A stretch of DNA of 64,000 bases from positions 213,075,602-213,139,601 of the forward strand of contig NC_133332.1 in the NCBI RefSeq assembly GCF_042186555.1, read 5' to 3'. The position numbers and the translations under genes are program-made. This DNA comes from Aquarana catesbeiana (lineage: Eukaryota; Chordata; Amphibia; Anura; Ranidae). Within the stretch, counting starts at the first letter, position 1, and the number at the start of each line of letters is the position of its first letter. The notes beneath the pieces are model-generated. The model was not told the origin of the DNA. It ran no database searches and was given only the letters and a program-made list of their open reading frames with translations. Below are positions 33,685-46,314 of the stretch, one piece after another.

Positions 33685-36118
33685 TTACAAGAGATTCACC
33701 TTCCCTTCATAAAGGATAAGGAACCTCCCAATCTCCTTTTCAATTCTCTCTAACTCCTCCCCAGGATAAAGGGATTTGGGTTTGGGTTCATGTTCAGTTT
33801 TGGGAATTGGTTTGGGGCTAACAGGAGGGGTCTGTTCTGTTTCCTCTAAGTCTAGGCTGATGTTATCCTCACTAGGGGTAGTGTTTCTAACCCTGACAGT
33901 TTTCGCTATTAAATGTTTCCACCTCTTCAGCATTTCTGCAGTAGAAATGCCATCTATCTCATCTTTAGGTACTCCTGCCTTTATTAGGTCAACCCACATT
34001 TCTTTACTAGAAATAAATAGTTTTCTCTTCACCTCCTGTCTTCTCTACGCTATTCCTTTCTTCTCTGTTCTTTTCTAATTGTATTCTTCCTGCCTGGCCT
34101 TGACCTTATCTACTGCCCTGACAGGTTTTGTTTTAGCCTCCTCTAGCTCCCCCAACTGGCTTAAAAAGGTTGTGGCTTCATGAATCTTGCTGTTTAATCC
34201 CAGGCCTCCTAACAAGGACAATAATTGAGCCCTGAGAATAAATGGCGCAGACTTCATCAGCTTAGAGCGCAGAGCAGACGTAAAGGGTTCCATATCCAGA
34301 CCCATCCATTCTGGAAACGTATTTAATCCGGTTATACAACCCATCTCATGCAACCTGTAAATACCCTCTCCTATTGATCTCCAGGAGTAGGTATTTTCCA
34401 GGTCAGTAGGACTAGCGTATACTCGGACTATTCCATCTCTCATGAGGTCTAACAGTGAAAAATTCACGCTAAACTCTCGGGCTTTTCGCATTGCCTGACG
34501 CAATTGTGGATCATGGGTTAACACTCCCATAGTCACTGCTTCCTTACCTGACAAAACAACACTGTCCGCCCCTTCATCCCATAAGCGTAGGAGCCAACTC
34601 AATAGGGGCTCCCTAGACCTTTGTTTGTATTGTTTTGCCAGCTCATGGAGTTCAGTTTGTGTAAACTCCCGTACTTCTTCATATTCAACATCTCTGGGAT
34701 TGCGATAATGCACCTCCCCATCTGCCATATCCTCTCTATCATGTTGCCCTTTCCTATGCTTAGTAATGAGAGGTCTGGCATACTTCTTCTTTCCCACTAG
34801 CAGATCATCATGCGAAATATCAAACTCTATCTCCTTATCCTCACTATCATTTGAGGAGAGCACATCCTCACAATCCCAATTTTGGGATGTGACAATGGCA
34901 CGTACCCTGGCTTTACTAACAGGTCTACGGCCCTTCCTTTTCCTTAAGGGATTAATCGATTTGGTCATGAGGGCTGCACACCACTCTTTCAAATCATCAG
35001 CCCGACTAGTGGTTGAACGTACACACTCTGAAGCAACTGCTAGCTGGTGTTAGGTACCTGGTAGTTGAGCCCGACTGGTAGAAGGAGACCTCTCTTAAAC
35101 GCTGGTTCAGGAGCCACTGGAAGTGGGAACAGTGGTCTCTTGAGCACAGTGGGTAGGAGGGCCTGATGCAGGTTCCTGCGGTAGCAAACACTGAAACTGG
35201 AAAGACGTCCCTCCGGGATGGCTGAGCTGCGGATGCAGGTAGGCTGAAGTGGACCAGTAGGCAGACAGGTGGATGATATGGCAGCAGCAGAACCTGGAGC
35301 TTGGCAAAGCAGGCTGGAAGCAGCGTCACAGGACACAGGCAAAGCAGAGTCAGACTGTCCGTCTGGCAGGAGATCAGGCAAGTATATGGCAGAAGGGATA
35401 ATCAAAGAATAGTCAGGCAGGCAGGAGTTCGGCAACAGGTCACAAGATATGAGCGAGGTCAGGCAGGCCGGGTCGGATTGGAGACAGGAGAATGGTCAGA
35501 CGGAGCCGGGTCACTAGCAATACAAAAACAGGCAGGATACAGGAACTCAGGTGCAGAGCTGCAGACGAACAGCATCTGATGGAAGCACCTGACAGTCTTT
35601 TAAAGGGGCCTTGGTGCCAAACAGCGCTAGCGCGAACGGGCGCGCGCACGGGAGAACGCGTGAACTGGAGCGCGCGGGAGCGCTCCGGCGCCCCCTAGTG
35701 GAGATTTCAGCAGAACTGCCCTGGGAAGGCCCCTCGTGCACCTGCGCGCATGCATGTTCGCCCGACGGCCACTGACATGTCTCTGACAGCTGGTCTTTTA
35801 ATACCTTAACTTCTGCCTTTGCCTTCTCCCTTCTATGTGATTCGGTATAAATAGCATGAAGAAAATACCAGCTCACTGTGGACACTGTCCTCTTCTCTTT
35901 TTTACTTTAACCTTAAGGCTAAAATCTACAAAATGATCTGAGACTTTATCATCCCAAGTCAGGTTCAAGGGAGAAGCATACTTCACAAATTCTTTAGCAA
36001 GAGGCTCCCACTCATTGTCTCTGGCCCAGATCGGTAAGCTGCACACTTCCTTCTGACCACCAGAAACCTCTGCAGCCTTGCTTTTCCTAAACAGCTTACG
36101 CAGCATTTTACCTAGCAC
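33685..36118 (-). pseudogene. ERV-L-like gag, interrupted by a solo LTR
   Basis: The N-terminal piece is at 35873-36118 and the main gag block at 34075-34992 (305 codons, with the recognisable segment EPLLSWLLRLWDEGADSVVL). The C-terminal piece is at 33685-34032. A solo LTR at 35048-35788 splits the first two, and a frame change separates the last. No zinc knuckle was seen. The 5' leader and 5' LTR are absent: a gypsy LTR begins 13 bp upstream of the first gag codons. Confidence 0.8.
35048..35788 (+). repeat. Solo gypsy-type LTR inside ERV gag
   Basis: A 741-bp block starts TGTTAGGTACC and ends CTCTGACA, with a perfect 5-bp TSD GCTGG at 35043-35047 and 35789-35793. It is rich in CAGGCAG repeats and has a CpG-rich segment (35625-35760). 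The strand is uncertain. Confidence 0.85.
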
Positions 36119-36130
36119 AAGCTACACAAC

Positions 36131-36847
36131 TGTCAGGATCTTGGTAGGAGGCCAAGATGCTGAGAGGGCTCCCCTTGCGGCCGAGTGCAGCACAGCCCTG
36201 AAGATGACACAGGGATGTGGTGCTCACAGAAGCACGGGTTGCCTGGAAGTAGAAGCCGGTGTTGGGAGCTTGATAGAACAAAGTCACTGGAGGCAACTTG
36301 CTTAAGGTCCAGAGAAGGGGACCAATGGAAGTCCAATAGGAAATCAGAAGCCAGGCCAGGGGGTCAAACACAGTAAGACAGTCCAAGAACCGAATCAACA
36401 AATCCAGGTACAGGAAACAGAGGTATGCGGAGTGCGTTAGATGCAGGAAGCTGGCAGGAGGAGTCAAAAGCAAGCCGGTAGATAGAGCCAGGAGGTCTAG
36501 AGGAGTAGATCAACAAGCCGGGTCGGTACACAGGAGGTCAGGAGAACAGGAATCACAATCACAGGAACACAGGAAGAGCTGATGATAATCCAGCGATGTG
36601 GCACTGTCAGTGGAGCGTTTAAATAAACAAGGCGCCTGTGTCACGTCGTGCGTGCACCGTTGCGCACACGCGTTTGCACGATTGCGGCGTTGGCGGGCAC
36701 GCGCATTCGCCCGATCGCGGCGCCAGGCGTCCGTCTAGTATCGGTATTGCACACCCGTGTGCGCTGATGCGCGTTAGTGCGACCTTGCCTGTGCTGGTTA
36801 GCTGACCTTGTGGAACTGTGCATGGGGATGCGCTTGTTTCCCTGACA
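36131..36847 (-). repeat. 3' LTR of the truncated gypsy element
   Basis: On the minus strand it starts TGTCAGGGAAACAAG, directly after a G-run polypurine tract (36848-36865), and ends GATCCTGACA. It is a 717-bp LTR with TG/CA ends. No second copy exists at the other end of the element. It abuts ERV-L gag on the left. Confidence 0.88.
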
Positions 36848-37637
36848 GTGCCCCCCCCCCCAGGGGCAGCCTCCGAATGCCTAAGCGTGCCCATCTTCCG
36901 GGGTACCTACTGCGGAACATCTGTATCAGCCTAGGAGCGTGCACGTGGCTTGCAGGCTCCCAAGAGTTCTCTTATGCAGAATACCCCTTCCACTTAATTA
37001 GAAACTGAATTGTCCTACCTTTCCGACGACAGTCAAGGTTAGATTCAACTTCGAATTCAGCTTCATCTCCAACCTGGACCGGAGGTGGGGGCACTTCTTC
37101 TCTCCCTGGAAAAGGACTAGAAACAACACGTTTAAGAAGTGAAACATGCAAAACTGGATGGATTTTGAAAGACTCAGGTAAGATAAGTTCAAAAGCTACA
37201 GGGTTAATTTCACGTTTGATCTCAAAAGGACCCAGGAACTTGGGTCCCAATTTCGGAGATGGGCATGGTAACTTGAGATTCACCGATGAGAGCCACACCT
37301 TATCCCCTATCTTAAAGGTAGGGTTCGCTCTTCTCAAAGAGAAAGGGGGACACAGGGAGGGGGGGGAAAGGGAATGCTGCTCACCCCTAATGATCAGAAC
37401 AAAAAAGGAAAAAGGTTTCCCCAAATGGGGTTTTTTGGCAGCAAAATTAGAATATTGAACCAATGTATGTAAAAAAGATTATATTTTATTGTACAAAAAT
37501 TGCTTCAACACACCGGTTAAAAAAATGAGCTCCAATACAGAGTGTTTTACAAGTCTCGTGACACTCAACACATATAATGCAGACATGTTTTCATAGCAAC
37601 ATTGTATGTATATTAACAATATCAGAAAAATGGACAT

Positions 37638-37674
37638 GACGCGTATCGACCTATATATTCCAGGTCTTCTTCAA
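37638..37674 (-). ncRNA. Hammerhead-like motif in the inverted pLTR
   Basis: Minus-strand counterpart of 46278-46314 with the same GACCT/AGGTC stem. The core GAAA reads GATA, so this copy is presumably inactive. Confidence 0.4.
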
Positions 37675-38139
37675 AGGTCAATCTGCTAGAAATATACAAC
37701 AAAGGTACATATATCAAGATTTAATTGCATAAATTTCAAAGAAGGTATACCATATGTTAACATGACATAATTACCCAATGATGCGTGTCCTAAGACAAGA
37801 AGCTTTCTATAAGGAGGTCTCCTTAAAATCAAAAAATTGCCTGCTCACTTTCCCCCAAAGGTCCCATGATATCACTGCTGCAGCCTCCAATCCCAGGGCA
37901 AAATCCCAAAGATGTGGCTTACGAGAGGTCACACTATAGAGCGCCCCCCATCTGTAGGCCCGGACCCCACGGCCGGTCAGGAGGAAGAAGATACCTGCAG
38001 CAACAATCCAGGAAGGAAACACAATTTGGAATCACATACATTGTATGCACTCCAACATTGAGTCTAAGAAGTATTTGCTTAATTAAAGGATACCGTAGGT
38101 CTATGTGTACACCCAATCCACAGGCTGTAGCCTTGTTGT

Positions 38140-38166
38140 GTTAGGTGTATATATATGTATATATAA

Positions 38167-38236
<70 letters not shown>
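38140..38236. repeat. (TA)n/(GA)n microsatellite in PLE 3' UTR
   Basis: A TATATA tract runs into a GAGAGA tract. At the equivalent place in the sense copy (45705-45790) the tract is mostly TA, so this is the fastest-diverging part of the arms. Confidence 0.9.
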
Positions 38237-38240
<4 letters not shown>

Positions 38241-39818
38241 TATATTTTAATGTAGAAAAATTATATATAGGTGCATAAACCGTGCACTCAGTTTAAAACT
38301 CAAGAGTATACCCAAATATTGTGCAAAAACTAGTTTATACTGCTGGTGGAAAGTGACGCTCTAAAGATAAAATATAGGGATGGTGACAGAAGATGTGAGA
38401 CAACAAAACGCAGTGAATCCCATAGTGTGAGCAGCAAACGTGTATGAGATGTGAACATGCAGGGAGTGTCATGCAAAACCAAAACTGTGGAAATAGTGAT
38501 GAAAGTGAAAGAAAATAGGGAAAAATGGTGAGAAAGTGCCCACATATGAGAGAGACCAAATAGACTTGAATATATTACCTAATAACAGTGTGAAGATAAG
38601 TGTAATGCCGCACTGTGTTGCCCTGTGTGCTTACACTCAATTGTGACCTAACCCGGGATTGGCCACAGCATTGAATCGGGCTCAGTAGGCGCCCGTCCAA
38701 GTAGAGTTTGGCAAGTCTGGAAATATATAAAGTAAAAAGGTATTGCATACACAAAGGCGTTTATAATATATACATGATCAGTGTAGTAAACCAATCATTC
38801 TATATAGGACAACAGCAGTACGGGAGCACATGGTGATAAAGTGTACTTACAGGGTGAAGCTGCAGGAAAATCCACCAACCAGACAGAAAGATTGTCAGTG
38901 TTGTGTGTGTGGGAAGGTATATGTACCTTTATTTTTAGGCGTGTGTCCAACGGGAGTTGATTAGTCGCAGGTGCAGGCGCCTCCCCCTCGTAATGAGACC
39001 GATCCATGGGAACCGTGCTGGGGGACATGGCAGCCAAACAGCAGCCTCGTGTGGCCCCCCCGGCATTCGGGGCAAGTCGGGACTCCGTCACTGACGTCAT
39101 CGCCGTCGCAATCGCGTGACGCGTCTGCATCACGTGGCACGCGCGGGCCCCGCGCATGTGCAGTGGGCGGAAGCGTCCGAGGATGTCCCCGAACGCCGCC
39201 GGCAAGGGAGAGAGAATCCCCAGTGTGGTAGCCAGGGCCAGCCTGGGTGTCCAATGGGGAAGGGGGGGAGGAGGAGCCAGCCATGCAGGCGGCCCTCCCC
39301 CCCCCCACCTTGCCGGGAAGGCACGTCTAAGGGAAGGAACCCTGGCTCGAGGGTCACGGCAGCAAAATGATGACAGCTCTCATGGGGAGGGGCAAATAGA
39401 GCATGGGGGAGAAAGATGGCACTATTATTATATATGTTCACTTTGTCAATGGGAAAAAAAATGCATAAGGACTAATAGTTCATCACATACATGGACATAC
39501 CATCCTAAACTGAGATATACATTAGTAACCAGCAAAATTGCACATGAGGCATCCATATGTGTAGGGAAAGTTCACATGCCTTAGTATATGAAAAGCAAGA
39601 TACATGTATAGAGCAAAAAAAGAAAGAAAAGATGGAATGCAATATAGGAGTATACAAATGTATAAAAAAGAAAAATCGATGCATAGACAGTTGGAAGTTA
39701 TAAATATCTCTGGGATGAGGGGGGAGGGGGGGGAAGGAAAATCTTGGGGAAGGGAACAGGGGGAAGACCTATAAAAAGCAAGATGGCTCAATGTTACTCA
39801 AGAGGGGCCAAGGGGACT

Positions 39819-40243
39819 TCAATGTGTCTTACCCGAAACGAAACCTTTTAGGAACGGAGCAAATGAGATAGCCTTGTTCAACCCCGGGAACGAGGTGGCA
39901 TTTAGTTTAAATATCCACCTCTGTTCATGTTGCAACAGGATTTTGTTCCAATCACCGCCTCGATTTGGTATATGTACCCGATCGAGGGCGGTGAAGGATA
40001 CTTTTGGCATTCTATAGTTGTGTACTGATACTACATGTCGGCCTAGTGGTAGATAGTGGTTGCCAATCTGCATATGATAAATATGCTTAGACATCCGACG
40101 ATGGAATTCTTGTTTGGTCTTACCAACATAATAAGCACCGCACTCACATGACATGAGATATACAATCCTTCGTGTTTGACAGTTGGTGAAGTGTTTGGGC
40201 TTGAATAGTACCCCGTTTGGAAGGCGGAAAATTTTATCACGTC
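39819..40243 (-). pseudogene. PLE GIY-YIG endonuclease fragment (inverted copy)
   Basis: The coding sequence is open through CGAYYVGKTKQEFHRRMSKH, the GIY-YIG signature region, to the natural C-terminus. The codons just before the domain read arginine-arginine (QTRRIVYLM), whereas the sense copy has TGA at that point. This copy preserves the unmutated state. It lacks the RT, so it cannot act alone. Confidence 0.85.
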
Positions 40244-40483
40244 GCGTCAGGTCCATTTTTCTGATATTGTTAATATACATACAATGTTGCTATGAAAACA
40301 TGTCTGCATTATATGTGTTGAGTGTCACGAGACTTGTAAAACACTCTGTATTGGAGCTCATTTTTTTAACCGGTGTGTTGAAGCAATTTTTGTACAATAA
40401 AATATAATCTTTTTTACATACATTGGTTCAATATTCTAATTTTGCTGCCAAAAAACCCCATTTGGGGAAACCTTTTTCCTTTT
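40244..40483 (+). repeat. Upstream pLTR of the PLE sense copy
   Basis: Nearly identical to 46310-46551 in the same orientation, ending in the C/T tract CCTTTTTCCTTTTTT. It starts GCGTCAG, within five bases of the predicted hammerhead cleavage point (after GTC, position 40248). Confidence 0.85.
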
Positions 40484-40680
40484 TTGTTCTGATCAATAGG
40501 AGTGAGCAGCATTCCCTTCCCCCCCCCCCCTGTGTCCCCCTTTCTCTTTGGTAAAAATTGGGTGGCTAAACACCCCTTTCCCCTTTGACACATGGGAGGG
40601 GAAAACATGAGCTCCATAGTGTAGGGTTATTCATATGTTTTTCATTGGTACTTGCACCATATCAGGTACCTAATATCAAA

Positions 40681-41697
40681 ATGAGCAACTTTCAGGGAGA
40701 TGAATGGGCCAATTTAATGTTGGGATATGAGGCGGATTTTGAACAGGGTGATCGTGTCAAAACCTTGATCTCATCCCTTGTCCAAAAGCTGAATACAATT
40801 CTGGAGAAAAAGTCAGCACTTTTTTGGCACGTTAAATCTCTAAATAGATACATTAACGAAAAAATTAACCCTCTAGGATTGCGAATCCAGGTTTTTCCTA
40901 ACCTGGATCAAACTAGCGCCAACCTCAAAAACGAATGGGAGGCCAACCTCAATGCATGCTCTCGGGAGATGATGGCTATCCTCACCCGAGAGTATAATAA
41001 ACAAATAGCACTGCTGGATGTAGAAATCAACAACATAGAAGTGGCCTTAAAACCTTTTGCACAGCATGCCCTCTATTTGGAACTGCAGGGGAACCTTCGG
41101 GATAGCCTGTCAGCCCACAATAGGGGCATCCTACAGAAAAAAGAGTCAAAGTTCTGGAGGGACAAATCGGCATTCACAGATGGACAGGCATATAAATGGA
41201 ATACCCATATCCCGAGAAATTTAAAAAACAAACAATACACATCACAACAACAATCCAGGAATATGACCAAAAAAAATACAAATAATGTATCTAAACCCAA
41301 CGATAAATCTGGTCCCAGTCAGAATCAAAGGGGATCCCCTAAGGGACTTGGGAAGTTTAAAAGAAATCGGAACAACAGGGGCTCACCTGAGCAAGATAGG
41401 AAAAAACGTATCGTGGACACAAATGTGGAGAATGTGTATGACACCCCCACGAGTGAACAACCTATACTCCCCAATTTTAGATCTGATAGCTCAACTATGG
41501 GAACGAGTGAAACAGACCTTCCACCTTCGAACACTTCTATGAATACCATTCATACAAATCAAACAATAGGGCGCCTGAAAGCTGGACCTCAGAGTCCTTT
41601 AAACCCGACACGGGGACCCCCCTTACCCCAAACAAACAGGGGAACAGGAAACCTGGACGCCTTTGTCACGAGGGGACATCAGAATCCCTCAGTGTGA
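40681..41697 (+). CDS. PLE ORF1 protein
   Basis: 338 codons open from the ATG at 40681 (MSNFQGDEWANLML); an in-frame upstream extension to 40585 is possible but looks like leader sequence. Residues about 25-170 are charged and helical-looking with heptad-like hydrophobics. Residues about 210-330 are low complexity, rich in N, K, R, P and G (KFKRNRNNRG), as in nucleic-acid-binding gag-like proteins. The function is inferred. Its TGA stop overlaps the beginning of the next frame by four bases. Confidence 0.75.
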   Translation: MSNFQGDEWANLMLGYEADFEQGDRVKTLISSLVQKLNTILEKKSALFWHVKSLNRYINEKINPLGLRIQVFPNLDQTSANLKNEWEANLNACSREMMAILTREYNKQIALLDVEINNIEVALKPFAQHALYLELQGNLRDSLSAHNRGILQKKESKFWRDKSAFTDGQAYKWNTHIPRNLKNKQYTSQQQSRNMTKKNTNNVSKPNDKSGPSQNQRGSPKGLGKFKRNRNNRGSPEQDRKKRIVDTNVENVYDTPTSEQPILPNFRSDSSTMGTSETDLPPSNTSMNTIHTNQTIGRLKAGPQSPLNPTRGPPLPQTNRGTGNLDAFVTRGHQNPSV

Positions 41698-44106
41698 TCA
41701 ATCTATTATCCTATCCCCTATCTGCAGCAGAAATTAGTGTACTGTCACGCGGCTTGACCTTTTGTCCACAAGAAAATTTTGACATCTTTGAAGTGATCAC
41801 TGACCTGCACCTCTTTGCACGGCGGCTACTACTCAAGAGCCTCCATGCAAAAACAGATGAGAATATCGATACAACGGATTGGGCCAGTTTTAGCATGAGA
41901 GAGTTTAAAGCCCTACGGGACTTAACCCTTCTCTTCCAAGAACGCAATACTTTAGATCTCATTGATCAAATCGACTTGGAGATTCTACTCTCCACTGCTA
42001 ATGAATCTACAAAGAACCCTGCAACATGCTTTAAAAAACCCTCCGCGAAATTTCCTCCTCTCAATCTGAACCCAAGTATAGAGATTTTTGTTAAACAAAC
42101 ATTAAGAGATCTTTCAAGGCTTCAATACAACAGAAAGACATGCCCCCAAAATCTAACCATAGAAGAATCCCAAGCCCTTGACTCCTTCCGCAACAATACT
42201 AAAATCACAATCAAACCATCCGATAAGGGAGGCAACGTGGTCCTGATGAATAATGAGGACTACGTACGCATGTGTCAAAACATTCTAGACAATGGGGAGT
42301 GGTATAAAACCATCCCCATTAGATTCATACAAGCCTCGTACACTGAATTTTATAATCTGATCCAATCAGCATTTGAAAGAGGAGTAATTACTAAGGATCA
42401 ATAGGAGTTTATCAGGATTAAACATCCAAGGGTGGCAACATTTTACAGTTTGCCCAAGATACATAAATGTCAGATAGAACCTCCCGGACGACCAATTGTC
42501 TCCGGTAATGGGGGTATATCGGAAAACCTAAGTAGAGTCATCGATTCTTTTTTGCAGCCTTTTGTTGTGAGTATGCCTTCGTTTTTGAAGGACACAATAC
42601 ATCTGTTGCAATCAATCGAGGGGCTTACCCTTTCAGCGAATTCTTTCTTGGTTTCTATCGACGTTGAGGCCCTGTACAGCTCGATCCCCCACACTCGGGG
42701 GATCGCTGCTGTACGGGCGCTCTTGCATCGAAACCAAAAATATGATGAAGCATTGAACGAGTTCATCGTCGATGGACTTGATTATATCTTGCATCACAAT
42801 TTTTTCTGTTTTAACAACTCCCACTACCTCCAGGTGCAGGGCGTGGCCATGGGCACTTGCTGTGCCCCGGCCTACGCCAACCTGTACCTGGGGGAGTGGG
42901 AGAAGGCCCTCCTAGATGATGGGGACCTCGCGGTGTACACGGACCACATATCTTTGTGGTTACGGTACATTGATGATGTCCTCATCATCTGGGAGGGCTC
43001 AGAGGAAAGGCTACTCCAATTTCTGAACTGTATCAATCAGAACAAATACAACCTAAAATTCACTATGACCTACGATCGTGATCAAATGACATTCCTGGAT
43101 GTCAAGTTGGGACGCACTCCCGAAAATAAGATCTCAAGCACCCTGTTTCGAAAAAGCACCACAGGCAACACGGTGTTGCACGCCGAGAGCTTTCATCCTA
43201 CAGTTTTGAAAAGGTTGATCCCGTATGGACAATACCTGCGTTTACGCAGGAACTGTTCGGATGATGCCCTCTTCAAACAAGAAGCCTGCAACTTGCAAAC
43301 TAGATTGTTGGCACGAGGCTACAGCCGCTCCTGTCTCCGAAAAGCATACAACAGAGCGGCTGCACAATCCCGGTGTGAACTTCTATAAAAAAAAGAGGTC
43401 AACGGATGGCCCTGGTACTGGCCCCACCAGGATCATCCTGCGATTCTCTAGACAACACCAGGTGGTCAGCAATATCATTCAAAAACACTGGCTCATACTG
43501 ATGAATGATCCGAAGGTCCGCAATTTTATTTCTAACAAACCATCAATTACCTACAAACGTGCTACCTCGCTAAGAGACAAATTGGTCCAAAGCGAGTTCA
43601 CGGATGAACAAAAAAGATCTAAACATTGTTCAATTTTAGGATCCTTCCCATGCGGACACTGCTCTTTTTGCCAATACATCAGACGTGACAAAATTTTCCG
43701 CCTTCCAAACGGGGTACTATTCAAGCCCAAACACTTCACCAACTGTCAAACATGAGGGATTGTATATCTCATGTCATGTGAGTGCGGTGCTTATTATGTT
43801 GGTAAGACCAAACAAGAATTCCATCGTCGGATGTCTAAGCATATTTATCATATGCAGATTGGCAACCACTATCTACCACTAGGCCGACATGTAGTATCAG
43901 TACACAACTATAGAATGCCAAAAGTATCCTTCACCGCCCTTGATCGGGTACATATACCAAATCGAGGCGGTGATTGGAACAAAATCCTGTTGCAACATGA
44001 ACAGAGGTGGATATTTAAACTAAATGCCACCTCGTTCCAGGGGTTGAACGAGGCTATCTCATTTGCCCCGTTCCTAAAAGGTTTCATTTCGGGTAAGACG
44101 CACTGA
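41694..44106 (+). pseudogene. PLE ORF2: reverse transcriptase and GIY-YIG endonuclease
   Basis: Encodes the PLE replication protein, telomerase-related RT fused to a GIY-YIG nuclease. The frame opens at GTG 41694 (INLLSYPLSAAEI). RT motifs are clear: PPGRPIVSGNGG (near 42480), SIDVEALYSSIP (near 42655-42690), GVAMGTCCAPAYANL and WLRYIDDVLIIW (near 42957-42992); the catalytic aspartates are intact. Next comes a Cys-rich FPCGHCSFC stretch (near 43645), then the GIY-YIG signature CGAYYVGKTKQEF (near 43780). Lesions: TAG at 42402-42404, a frameshift in the A8 run at 43387-43394 and TGA at 43753-43755 (CGA to TGA, a CpG-type change). The natural C-terminus is at 44106. Confidence 0.9.
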
Positions 44107-45704
44107 AGTCCCCTTGGCCCCTCTTGAGTAACATTGAGCCATCTTGCTTTTTATAGGTCTTCCCCCTGTTCCCTTCCCCAAGATTTTCCTTTCCCCCCCC
44201 CTCCCCCCTCATCCCAGAGATATTTATAACTTCCAACTGTCTATGCATCGATTTTTCTTTTTTATACATTTGTATACTCCTATATTGCATTCCATCTTTT
44301 CTTTCTTTTTTTGCTCTATACATGTATCTTGCTTTTCATATACTAAGGCATGTGAACTTTCCCTACACATATGGATGCCTCATGTGCAATTTTGCTGGTT
44401 ACCAATGTATATATCAGTTTAGGATGGTATGTCCATGTATGTGATGAACTATTAGTCCTTATGCATTTTTTTTCCCATTGACAAAGTGAATATATATAAT
44501 AATAGTGCCATCTTTCTCCCCCGTGCTCTATTTGCCCCTCCCCATGAGAGCTGTCATCATTTTGCTGCCGTGACCCTCGAGCCAGGGTTCCTTCCCTTAG
44601 ACGTGCCTTCCCGGCAAGGTGGGGGGGGAGGGCCGCCTGCATGGCTGGCTCCTCCTCCCCCCCTTCCCCATTGGACACCCAGGCTGGCCCTGGCTACCAC
44701 ACTGGGGATTCTCTCTCCCTTGCCGGCGGCGTTCGGGGACATCCTCGGACGCTTCCGCCCACTGCACATGCGCGGGGCCCCGCGCGTGCCACGTGATGCA
44801 GACGCGTCACGCGATTGCGACGGCGATGACGTCAGTGACGGAGTCCCGACTCGCCCCGAACGCCGGGGGGGGCCACACGAGGCTGCCGTTTGGCTACCAT
44901 GTCCCCCAGCACGGTTCCCATGGATCGGTCTCATTACGAGGGGGAGGCGCCTGCACCTGCGACTAATCAACTCCCGTTGGACACACGCCTAAAAATAAGG
45001 GTACATATACCTTCCCACACACACAACACTAACAATCTTTCTGTCTGGTTGGTGGATTTTCCTGCAGCTTCACCCTGTAAGTACACTTTATCACCATGTG
45101 CTCCCGTACTGCTGTTGTCCTATATAGAATGATTGGTTTACTACACTGATCATGTATATATTATAAACGCCTTTGTGTATACAATACCTTTTTACTTTAT
45201 ATATATCCAGACTTGCCAAACTCTACTTGGACGGGCGCCTACTGAGCCCAATTCAATGCTGTGGCCAATCCCGGGTTAGGTCACAATTGAGTGTCAGCAC
45301 ACAGGGCAACACAGTGCGGCATTACACTTATCTTCACACTGTTATTAGGTAATATATTCAAGTCTATTTGGTCTCTCTCATATGTGGGCACTTTCTCACC
45401 ATTTTTCCCTATTTTCTTTCACTTTCATCACTATTTCAACAGTTTTGGTTTTGCATGACACTCCCTGCGTGTTCACATCTCATACACGTTTGCTGCTCAC
45501 ACTATGGGATTCACTGCGTTTTGTTGTCTCACATCTTCTGTCACCATCCCTATATTTTATCTTTAGAGCGTCACTTTCCACCAGCAGTATAAACTAGTTT
45601 TTGCACATTATTTGGGTATACTCTTGAGTTTTAAACTGAGTTTTATAACTAATCTCATGCACGATTTATGCACCTATATATAATTTTTCTACATTAAAAT
45701 ATAG

Positions 45705-45706
45705 TT

Positions 45707-45783
<77 letters not shown>

Positions 45784-45790
45784 TTATATA
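45705..45790. repeat. (TA)n microsatellite in PLE 3' UTR
   Basis: Long TATATA tract ending in TGTGTGTG. It is the counterpart of 38140-38236. Confidence 0.9.
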
Positions 45791-46277
45791 TACATATATA
45801 TATACACCTAAAACAACAAGGCTACAGCCTGTGGATTGGGTGTACACATAGACCTACTGTATCCTTTAATTAAGCAAATACTTCTTAGACTCAATGTTGG
45901 AGTGCATACAATGCATGTGATTCCAAATTGTGTTTCCTTCCTGGATTGTTGCTGCAGGTATCTTCTTCCTCCTGACCGGCCGTGGGGTCCGGGCCTACAG
46001 ATGGGGGGCGCTCTATAGTGTGACCTCTCGTAAGCCACATCTTTGGGATTTTGCCCTGGGATTGGAGGCTGCAGCAGTGATATCATGGGACCTTTGGGGG
46101 AAAGTGAGCAGGCAATTTTTTGATTTTAAGGGGACCTCCTTATAGAAAGCTTCTCGTCTTAGGACACGCATCATTGGGTAATTATGTCATGTTAACATAT
46201 GGTATACCTTCTTTGAAATTTATGCAATCAAATCTTGATATATGTACCTTTGTTGTATATTTCTAGCAGATTGACCT

Positions 46278-46314
46278 TTGAAGAAGACCTGGAATATATA
46301 GGTCGAAACGCGTC
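46278..46314 (+). ncRNA. Hammerhead-like ribozyme motif at the PLE pLTR
   Basis: TTGAAGAA is followed by stem II GACCT/AGGTC (46286-46290, 46300-46304), then GAAA (46305-46308), palindromic CGCG and GTC (46312-46314). Type I hammerheads in PLE pLTRs are established. Here the first core base is T instead of C and an extra A precedes stem II, so activity is doubtful. The sense copy upstream begins next to the corresponding cleavage point. Confidence 0.5.

Larger units (their letters stand above)
37336..40243 (-). repeat. Inverted arm of the PLE insertion
   Basis: Reverse complement of about 43683-46551 plus 40484-40546, with few differences except at simple-sequence tracts. It includes a GIY-YIG domain (39819-40243), the 3' UTR and a pLTR (about 37405-37645). 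It ends at 40243, where the sense copy begins GCGTCAG. Confidence 0.85.

Noticed and set aside
38140..38236. CRISPR-like or other regular spaced array
   Set aside because: It is a TA/GA microsatellite without spacers; no CRISPR-type structure exists in this eukaryotic window.
38961..39584. GC-rich open frames on both strands (and their counterparts at 44343-45000)
   Set aside because: They fall in the PLE 3' UTR, appear in both inverted arms and overlap on opposite strands without domain homology.
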